This document shows positions 58,268 to 64,000 of a stretch of 64,000 nucleotides of DNA, in pieces (the first letter of the stretch is position 1; each line of letters starts with the position of its first letter). Source of the stretch: Streptomyces cellulosae (GTDB lineage: Bacteria; Actinomycetota; Actinomycetes; Streptomycetales; Streptomycetaceae). The position numbers and the translations under genes are program-made. The notes under the pieces were generated by a model. It was given only the letters and a program-made list of their open reading frames with translations, had not been told where the DNA came from and ran no database searches. Location: the NCBI RefSeq assembly GCF_000721105.1, contig NZ_JOEV01000050.1, positions 22,438 through 86,437 of the forward strand. The letters are read 5' to 3'.

Positions 58268-59247
58268 GAGGTGCCTCCGACGGTGCGCAGTTGCTGCTCG
58301 ACGGTGCGTTTGAGCAGCTCGACCTTGAAGCCGTTGTGCGTGAGGGGATGTGCGCCGTCGGCCGCATGGTCGGCGGCCTTGGACCACAGCCGGTCGGAAG
58401 GACGTTCACCGATGAGGGCCTGCTCGACGGCCGGCAGCTTCCAGGGCACTGTGCCCACACCACCGGCGGCGACTTTCGCCTCGCGGATCACTCCGCTGCG
58501 GATGTGAAGGGCCACCGCGGCCGAGGTGAGCGCGAACTCGTAGGACTGGCGGTCACGGACCTTCAGGTAGCCCGACTTCAGCGGACGGGGCATGGCGGGA
58601 ATCTCCACCGCCGTGATCAACTCACCTGGCTGAAGCGCCTGCTCACGGTCAGGCGTGCTGCCCGGCTGAAGCAGGAAGTCCGTGAAGGGGATGGTGCGCC
58701 TGCTCCCGTCCGGGGCCGTCAGGTGGACGCTCGCCTCCAGCGCGGCGAGGGCTACGGCCAGGTCGGACGGGTGCGTGGCCACGCACTGGTCGGAGGTGCC
58801 GAGGATGGCGTGGCCGCGGTTGAAGCCGTTGAGAGCCGCGCAGCCGGAACCCGGCTCACGTTTGTTGCAGTCGGCGGTCACGTCCCGAAAGTAGGTGCAG
58901 CGAGTGCGCTGCATGATGTTCCCGCCGATGGTGGCCATGTTACGAAGCTGGGCGGAGGCGCTCAGCTCCAGTGCCTGGGAGATGACCGGGTAGAGGTCGC
59001 GTACGAGTGGGTGTGCTGCGGCTTCCGTCATGCGGACCAGGGCGCCGATGCGCAAGGCGCCGCCCTTGGTGAGGGCCGTATCACGCAGTGGCAGGGCGGT
59101 GATGTCGACCAGGACGCCAGGGCGCTCCACGGTCTCACGCATCAAGTCGACGAGGGTGGTGCCGCCGGCTATGTACCGGCCGCCGCGCCCACCGGCCTGG
59201 AGGGCTTCCGTGGTGCCGGTCGGCTTGGTGAGGGTGAAGGGGTACAT
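58264..59247 (-). CDS. FAD-binding subunit with extra [4Fe-4S] loop (PaoB/YagS-like)
   Basis: 327 residues. FAD-binding motifs RYIAGGTTLVDLMRE and NMATIGGNIMQRTRC. Four cysteines at 117, 127, 136 and 155, in a loop that plain xanthine-dehydrogenase FAD subunits lack, match the [4Fe-4S] insertion of PaoB and 4-hydroxybenzoyl-CoA reductase. It passes electrons from the molybdenum and 2Fe-2S subunits. ATG 59247 is nine bases after the 2Fe-2S gene. Confidence 0.92.
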   Translation of the reverse strand: MYPFTLTKPTGTTEALQAGGRGGRYIAGGTTLVDLMRETVERPGVLVDITALPLRDTALTKGGALRIGALVRMTEAAAHPLVRDLYPVISQALELSASAQLRNMATIGGNIMQRTRCTYFRDVTADCNKREPGSGCAALNGFNRGHAILGTSDQCVATHPSDLAVALAALEASVHLTAPDGSRRTIPFTDFLLQPGSTPDREQALQPGELITAVEIPAMPRPLKSGYLKVRDRQSYEFALTSAAVALHIRSGVIREAKVAAGGVGTVPWKLPAVEQALIGERPSDRLWSKAADHAADGAHPLTHNGFKVELLKRTVEQQLRTVGGTS

Positions 59248-59255
59248 CGTTCACC

Positions 59256-59897
59256 TTACTTCTGGCCAGTGGCCTGCTCGACCGCGCGAACGATCTTGAC
59301 GTAACAGCCGCAGCGGCAGAGGTTCCCGCTCATCCATTCCCGGATCTCGTCGGGCGTTCGGGTGCGGCCTTCCTTGATGCAGCCGACGCCGGACATGATC
59401 TGGCCCGACGTGCAGAAGCCGCACTGATAGGCGTCCTGATCGATGAACGCCTGCTGCAGCGGATGGAGGTGGTCGCCGTCGGCCAGCCCCTCGATGGTGG
59501 TGACCTCGGCATCGTCCAGCCGAACGGCCAGGGTCAGACATGAGTTGACGCGGTGGCCGTCGACCAGGACGGTGCAGGCACCGCAGGCTCCGGCATTGCA
59601 GCCCTTCTTGGAACCGGTCAAGTCGAGGTGCTCACGCAGCAGGTCGAGAAGAGAGACGCGGTTGTCGACGGTGGCCGTGTGCCGGGCGCCGTTGATCGTC
59701 AGGGAAATGGTGCCGGCAGGAGGCCCCTCGGCGGCCACCGCCTCCGTGGCGCCGAGTGCAGCCGGTGCCGTGGCGAGGCCGCCGGCGACGACGGCCCCTG
59801 AGACGGCCGTGGCTGTAGCGATGAATGTGCGCCGAGACGGTGCCGGAACGGCCTCGGCAGTAGCTGATCTATCAGACTCGGGGTCTGCGACGGGCAT
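59256..59897 (-). CDS. Tat-exported 2Fe-2S subunit (PaoA/YagT-like)
   Basis: 213 residues. A twin-arginine signal (PAPSRRTFIATATAVSGAVV, Arg22-Arg23) precedes a plant-type ferredoxin domain with Cys100, 105, 108 and 120 (KKGCNAGACGACT) and the second cluster domain (YQCGFCTSGQIMSGVGC; GNLCRCGCY). This makes the whole complex extracytoplasmic, since the folded partners ride out on the Tat signal. ATG 59897 is preceded by AAGGAGAG; ATG 59915 is an alternative. First gene of the four-gene operon. Confidence 0.93.
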   Translation of the reverse strand: MPVADPESDRSATAEAVPAPSRRTFIATATAVSGAVVAGGLATAPAALGATEAVAAEGPPAGTISLTINGARHTATVDNRVSLLDLLREHLDLTGSKKGCNAGACGACTVLVDGHRVNSCLTLAVRLDDAEVTTIEGLADGDHLHPLQQAFIDQDAYQCGFCTSGQIMSGVGCIKEGRTRTPDEIREWMSGNLCRCGCYVKIVRAVEQATGQK

Positions 59898-60068
59898 GCC
59901 CACTCTCCTTCGCATGCAGGGTGAGGTTGTGGGTTGTTCGATGTGGGTGCGGAGGGCGATGGCCAGGGTGCGGTAGCGGGGTGGCCCAGCCTCGAACGAA
60001 CAATGTGGCGAAGCATCGAGACACGCGGTGCAGGCAGCTTGCCCGTGCCTACGCGGACGGCCGGACCA

Positions 60069-60191
60069 CTCAAGTTGCGTTCCGCTGCTCACCGGTCGCC
60101 TCGGCGTCGAGCAGGACGCTGAAGACACTCCCCGCCGATCCACTCGAGCTGCTGCTGGTCCTCACGTTGTGCGAGGCAGGGGATGCTCATG
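60069..60191 (-). pseudogene. N-terminal fragment of a cupin-domain protein
   Basis: Reads MSIPCLAQREDQQQLEWIGG, then after a frameshift VFSVLLDAEATGEQ, ending in TGA. These resemble the first strands of small cupin proteins. The sugar-binding beta barrel that should follow is missing. It lies on the same strand as, and just upstream of, the molybdo-enzyme operon. Confidence 0.55.
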
Positions 60192-60324
60192 GCCGGTCCT
60201 CGGGATGTGGGCGGCGGCGCCGTCCTCCTGCCCACAACCCTGCGCCGCACCACTGCCCGATCTCCACATACTGCGGTGCCCAGTCGGGCCCAACACTGCC
60301 CACACGGTGCGCTCACGAGGTCAC

Positions 60325-60770
60325 GACCTGGGTGTGTTGGCCCGCAGAGTCTCGACGCGGCTGATGGGTGGCCGGCCGTCGAGTGCGGTGTGGTCAGCGG
60401 TGGTGGGTGCAGGCGTGCTGGAAGTCTGCACAGGGCGTCGGTGCGTTAGGTGTTGCTGATGGAGGGCCGCAGGTCGGCCCATTCGTCGAGCAGGGTGCGG
60501 TTGAAGCGTTCGATGCCTCGGTGACGGTCCGGTCGCTGTACCTCAGCAGTGCCTTCGCCCGCTCGATGTGACGGTCATCAGGTGGTTGGAGGGCATCTCC
60601 GGCTGGAGAGGCCGGCCATACCGGCTTCGTCATCGCGCCGGTAGCGGTCGGCCCGTCGCCGAGCTGTCGTGGGCGAGACCTGGAAGCGTTCGGCGCCCGG
60701 CGGGGCACGAGGGCCTTTCGGTAGGTGCAGACGTCGCAATCCACACCGAACCGGAAGGCCCTCACCCGTT
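60325..60770 (-). pseudogene. IS481-type transposase fossil with an AraC helix-turn-helix piece inside
   Basis: On the minus strand: FQVSPTTARRRADRYRRDDE (IS481 N-terminal HTH, about 60600-60690), then DRHIERAKALLRYSDRTVTE (an AraC HTH piece, about 60520-60580), then IERFNRTLLDEWADLRP and DGRPPISRVETLRANTP (IS481 C-terminus, about 60325-60517), in different frames with stops. The DDE core is missing. The AraC piece resembles the intact AraC gene at 26886. Confidence 0.65.
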
Positions 60771-60921
60771 CAAGATCCCTCAGCCACGACCTGGCTCACC
60801 CGTCCACAGCCTCCCGAGACAGAGCACCTGGCACCTGCGCTGCGACCGTCAGCCCAGGTCGTGAGTGTTGGTCATCTCGAGGTAGAGGCCGGTGAGCTGG
60901 CGTTCGGGCGCGGTCACGCGG

Positions 60922-62016
60922 TCACGCGGTTTCCCCGTGGTGGTTGGCACCGCTGGCGGACGCCAAGGCGAGTGCGGGGTAGTCGGTGTAGCCGCGGTGG
61001 TCGCCGCCGTAGAAGGTCGCCGGGTCGGCCTCGTTGAGCGGTGCGCCCGAGCGGAGGCGGGCCGGGAGGTCGGGGTTGGCCAGCGCCGTCGTGCCGACGG
61101 TGATGACGTCGGCCAGGCCGGCGTCGAGGTCGGCGACGCGCGCGTCGATGTCGGCGCCCGCGCGGTTGAGGAACAGAGCCGTCGGCCATTCCTTCCGCAG
61201 TTGTCGCAACAGTTCCTCGTCGCCGCCGTGGAGCACGTGCAGGTAGGCGAGGTCCAACGGCGCCACAGCCGCGAGCAGCGCCGTGTACAGGTCGCGGGTG
61301 TCGTGCTCGGCGATGTCGTTCAAGGGGTTGCCCGGGGAGATGCGCAGGCCGGTGCGTTCGGCGCCGATCTCGTCGGCCACCGCGGACGCGACCTCCGTGG
61401 CGAAGCGGATGCGGTTGGCGATCGGGCCGCCGTAGAGGTCGGTGCGCTGATTGGTGTTGCCGGCGAGGAACTGGTGGACGAGGTAGCCGTTGGCGCCGTG
61501 GATCTCGACGCCGTCAAAGCCGGCGGCGACGGCCGCCGACGCCGCCTGCCGGAACTCATCCACCACACTTCTGACCTCTCCAGTGGTCAGCGCCCGTGGG
61601 GTGGGCATGTCCTGCAGGCCGGAGGCGGTGTACATGCCGCCCTTGGGACGTATGGCCGAGGGGGCCACCGGCTGGCGGCCGTGCGGAGTGTTGTCGGGGT
61701 GGGAGATGCGGCCGGTGTGCATGAGCTGGACGACGATGCGGCCGCCGGCGGCGTGCACGGCGCCGGTGACCTCCTGCCAGCCGGCGATGTGCGCCTCGGT
61801 GTGGATGCCGGGCGTCAGCATGTAACCCTGTCCGTCGGCGGAGGGCTGGGTGCCCTCGGTGATGATGAGGGCCATTGAGGCGCGCTGACGGTAGTACTCG
61901 CGGTTGAGGTCGGTGGGGACACCGTCCGCCCGCGAGCGGTCACGGGTCATCGGTGCCATCGCGAGGCGATGCGGAAGCTCGATCGCGCCGACGGTGATGG
62001 GGGTCCAGAGAGTCAT
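60922..62016 (-). CDS. Old yellow enzyme-family ene-reductase
   Basis: 364 residues: FMN barrel with LWTPITVGAIELPHRLAMAP, IITEGTQPSADGQGY, IVVQLMHTGRISHP, the substrate His/Asn pair in VEIHGANGYLVHQFLAGNTN and YGGPIANRIRFATEV. It reduces activated C=C bonds with NADPH. ATG 62016 begins the family sequence. The esterase gene ends 40 bases upstream, so the two may share a message. Confidence 0.94.
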   Translation of the reverse strand: MTLWTPITVGAIELPHRLAMAPMTRDRSRADGVPTDLNREYYRQRASMALIITEGTQPSADGQGYMLTPGIHTEAHIAGWQEVTGAVHAAGGRIVVQLMHTGRISHPDNTPHGRQPVAPSAIRPKGGMYTASGLQDMPTPRALTTGEVRSVVDEFRQAASAAVAAGFDGVEIHGANGYLVHQFLAGNTNQRTDLYGGPIANRIRFATEVASAVADEIGAERTGLRISPGNPLNDIAEHDTRDLYTALLAAVAPLDLAYLHVLHGGDEELLRQLRKEWPTALFLNRAGADIDARVADLDAGLADVITVGTTALANPDLPARLRSGAPLNEADPATFYGGDHRGYTDYPALALASASGANHHGETA

Positions 62017-62056
62017 GGTGTTCTTTCCGTGCAGTGGGTGGCTGGGTGGTCGCGGT

Positions 62057-63007
62057 TCAGATCGACTTGAGCACCCGGACCCGATCGGCGATGGCACGCC
62101 GGGCGACGTCGGAGGTGAAGGCGATGGAGTCGAACTCGTGCGGGACGCCCGGGTGCAGGTGGAATTCCACGGACACCCCGGCCCGGCTGAGCTTGGTCGC
62201 GTAGGCGGTGTCTTCGTCACGGAAGACGTCGAGCTGACCGACCTCGATGTAGGCCGGGGGCAGTCCGGTGGCGTCCTCGAGGCGGGCCGGGGCCGCCGTG
62301 GCCGGGACGTCGGGCCCGCCGGCGGCCTCGCCGAGCAGGGCCGGCCAGGCGGTGCGGCTGTCGTCGTAGGACCACACCAGATAGGGCGCGATGTGCGGGT
62401 CGGGGGTGGTGGTGCGGTCGTCGAGCATGGGCATGATGAGGATCTGGCGGGCGATCTTCGGGCCGCCGCGGTCGCGGGCCAGGATCGACACGGCCGCGGC
62501 CATGCCGCCGCCGGCACTGTCGCCCATCACACCGATCCGGCCGGGGTCGACGCCCAGCTCGGACGCGTGCTCGTGCAACCAGCGCAGCGCGGTGTAAGCG
62601 TCCTCGAGCGAGGCCGGGAAGGGATGCTCGGGGGCGCGGCGGTACTCGACCGACAGCATCGGCACGCCGCTGGCGGACACGTAGCGGGAGACCGGCCCGT
62701 CGAACAGGTCGATGTGGCCGAAGATGTACCCGCCGCCGTGGAAGAACAGCACGGCCGGGCCCGGTGCGGCGCCGTCCTTGGTGTACCAGCGCATGGTGAT
62801 CCGGGTGCCGTCGTCGGCGGTCGCGTGGTGCTCGCTGCTGGTCACATCAGCCGGGACGGGCTGGGCGGTTCCCGCAGCGCCGATGATCGGCTCCCACAGG
62901 GCGCGGCGGCCCGCGATGTCGCCCACCGCCGGTGGTGCGGCGTCCGCCATCGCGCCGGCCATCGGGGCCAGTGCCTCGGCGATCTCGGGATCCAGCGAAA
63001 GTGACAT
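62057..63007 (-). CDS. HSL-family alpha/beta hydrolase (esterase)
   Basis: 316 residues: oxyanion motif HGGGYIFG, nucleophile elbow GVMGDSAGGGMAAA, acid residue in GQLDVFRDED and His in HPGVPHEFD. A cap region precedes the core. It should hydrolyse short acyl esters in the cytoplasm. ATG 63007 lies after AAAG only, so the ribosome site is weak. Part of its N-terminal sequence recurs at the right end of the window as a fragment. Confidence 0.93.
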   Translation of the reverse strand: MSLSLDPEIAEALAPMAGAMADAAPPAVGDIAGRRALWEPIIGAAGTAQPVPADVTSSEHHATADDGTRITMRWYTKDGAAPGPAVLFFHGGGYIFGHIDLFDGPVSRYVSASGVPMLSVEYRRAPEHPFPASLEDAYTALRWLHEHASELGVDPGRIGVMGDSAGGGMAAAVSILARDRGGPKIARQILIMPMLDDRTTTPDPHIAPYLVWSYDDSRTAWPALLGEAAGGPDVPATAAPARLEDATGLPPAYIEVGQLDVFRDEDTAYATKLSRAGVSVEFHLHPGVPHEFDSIAFTSDVARRAIADRVRVLKSI

Positions 63008-63030
63008 GGTCTTTCCTAACCATCCTGCTC

Positions 63031-63079
63031 TGGACTGTTCTGGACTGTTCTGGACTGTTCTGGAATGTTCTGGACGTTC
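63031..63079. repeat. 10-bp tandem repeat upstream of the esterase
   Basis: TGGACTGTTC three times (63031-63060), TGGAATGTTC (63061-63070) and TGGACGTTC (63071-63079). It starts 24 bases before the esterase start codon, inside its probable leader or promoter. Confidence 0.9.
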
Positions 63080-63094
63080 TGATGGGACATGACG

Positions 63095-63281
63095 GGATGT
63101 CAGGCAGTGGGGGGACGATGATGACCTCGCCGTGAACACACCCTTGGCGGCCTGGGTGTGGACGGCCGGCAGCTCGGCCGGCGGCACTCTGCGCCACGTC
63201 GACGCGCAGTTCGCCGGAGTCGACCCGCGCCAACAGCCGCGACAACTGGTCGGCGTCGCTGTTGACGAACAGGTCCAGTGA
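63095..63281 (-). pseudogene. C-terminal fragment of a quinone-oxidoreductase-type dehydrogenase
   Basis: Reads LDLFVNSDADQLSRLLARVD, SGELRVDVAQ, then after a frameshift PAELPAVHTQAAKGVFT, then after another GEVIIVPP: the usual end of NADP-dependent MDR oxidoreductases. The domains needed for catalysis are absent. Confidence 0.65.
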
Positions 63282-63690
63282 TCAGGCGTGGGACGGGGCC
63301 CACCGGTTGATGAGGTCGTTGGTCTGCGGGGCGTTGCGGTGCAGTGCCAGCTCGTGCGCCGCGTCCTTGATGAGTACGGCGTCGACGCTGGGGGCGTCGC
63401 CGAAGGCCCCCTTCTGATCGGGCACGAATGCTTCCGGGTCGTCACCTGCGTACAGGTAGTCGTGATCACCGACGGCGACGCGTACGGGAACCCGGCCCGA
63501 GCCGGCGAAGGCGACGGGTGGTCAGTTCGGCGGCAAAGCCGGGAACCTCCGCGGCGGTCGTGGTCGCCTTGGTGGCTACGTCGGCTGCCGGTGTCTCACG
63601 GTCGGTGTTGGGCAGGGAGTGGAAGAGCGTGCGTGAGTTCGGCGCCGTTGTCAGGTATCCCGGGGGCAGGGCCTTGCCGGCGAGCACGGG
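63282..63690 (-). pseudogene. C-terminal half of an alpha/beta hydrolase, frameshifted
   Basis: PGYLTTAPNSRTLFHSLPNT and TTAAEVPGFAAELTTR, a frameshift near 63505, then VPVRVAVGDHDYLYAGDDPE (acid residue region) and IKDAAHELALHRNAPQTNDL (His region), ending in TGA. The nucleophile region is missing. Confidence 0.65.
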
Positions 63691-63699
63691 ATCGGTGTC

Positions 63700-63792
63700 A
63701 GCGGCACCTGTTCCAGACTCGCCGGGCCACTGAACGCGATCATCCCCGACACGTTCACGATCTGCCCGGCGCCGCGGGCCGCCATGCCCGGC
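63700..63792 (-). pseudogene. Internal fragment of a short-chain dehydrogenase
   Basis: MAARGAGQIVNVSGMIAFSG and PASLEQ match the catalytic-serine strand of SDR enzymes. About 30 residues, joined in frame to the esterase fragment upstream and to unrelated sequence downstream. Confidence 0.55.
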
Positions 63793-64000
63793 GCGATCCG
63801 GGCCCCGTCGGTGGCGGTCGCGTGGTGCTCGCTCGTTTTCACGTCAGCCGGGACCGGCTGGGCCGTTCCGGGCGCGCCGATGATCGGCTCCCCCAGGGCA
63901 CGGCGTGCCGCGATGTTGTTTATGGCTGGTGGTGTGGCGTGTGTCGTCGTTGTCGGGCATTGGTGTCGGTGCTGCGGCGGTGTCGGGGTCGACGCCTTGG
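63793..64000 (-). pseudogene. Second copy of the esterase N-terminal region (fragment)
   Basis: ARRALGEPIIGAPGTAQPVP and ADVKTSEHHATATDGARI align with ARRALWEPIIGAAGTAQPVP and ADVTSSEHHATADDGTRI of the intact esterase at 62057-63007, and the DNA is also clearly similar. The outer part is out of frame and runs off the window. Confidence 0.75.

Overview
The window is high-GC actinobacterial DNA and almost certainly a Streptomyces chromosome. Codons end strongly in G or C, GTG starts are common, and coding density is high. It carries a nickel superoxide dismutase with its processing peptidase, a WhiB-like wblE, a SigB-type sigH with its anti-sigma factor, a fused E1/E2-type 2-oxoglutarate decarboxylase/dehydrogenase and a cyclic-nucleotide-domain encapsulin shell. 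From memory, the order lon, two-component pair, kgd, malic enzyme, amino-acid ABC importer, sodN, encapsulin, sigH and wblE follows the S. coelicolor core region, so roughly the first 47.6 kb looks like conserved core. The last 16 kb has accessory genes and gene fossils.

Layout. 1-4.1 kb: a truncated nitrate-sensing-type sensor kinase, a PP2C-like phosphatase, a MarR regulator and a secreted GH25 lysozyme. 4.2-11 kb: Lon protease behind an HspR-type operator, a rhomboid-like membrane protein, a spermidine-synthase-like protein and an OmpR/HK pair. 11-21 kb: kgd, small conserved genes, a DUF4097/PadR operon with a palindromic operator, a tiny HTH gene coupled to a Clp-N-domain gene behind two near-identical operators, an MDR oxidoreductase and malic enzyme. 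21-27 kb: amino-acid ABC importer, methyltransferase, CGNR protein, sodX/sodN and an AraC-type regulator. 27-31 kb: a purine/triazine/biuret-type nitrogen cluster (AtzH-like protein, NCS2 permease, two BiuH-like hydrolases) interrupted by a 33-nt homopolymer inside the permease. 31-35 kb: small VOC, DHFR-like, TetR and GNAT genes.

35.4-38.0 kb is the most distinctive system: a Family 2B encapsulin shell with an internal cNMP-binding domain, translationally coupled to a polyprenyl diphosphate synthase that has a disordered N-terminal extension. This looks like a nanocompartment with an isoprenoid enzyme as cargo. 38-47.6 kb continues with an amidase, an ACC-deaminase/D-cysteine-desulfhydrase homologue, a CPA1 antiporter, a UBP zinc finger, the prsH-sigH stress sigma operon, a lipid-kinase homologue, wblE and a PdtaS-like sensor kinase.

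47.6-64 kb is mosaic. It contains a decayed IS21 fused to a regulator fragment, a tightly coupled ECF sigma / CU044_5270 / subtilase operon, an ISAs1-like transposase tail, a Tat-exported PaoABCD-type molybdo-hydroxylase operon, a cupin fragment, an IS481/AraC chimaeric fossil, an old yellow enzyme, an esterase, and a run of four different gene fragments at the right edge, one of them a second copy of the esterase N-terminus.

Small tandem repeats (9, 10, 13, 14, 18 and 30 bp) recur in gaps and in one gene. I saw no rRNA, tRNA or CRISPR array.
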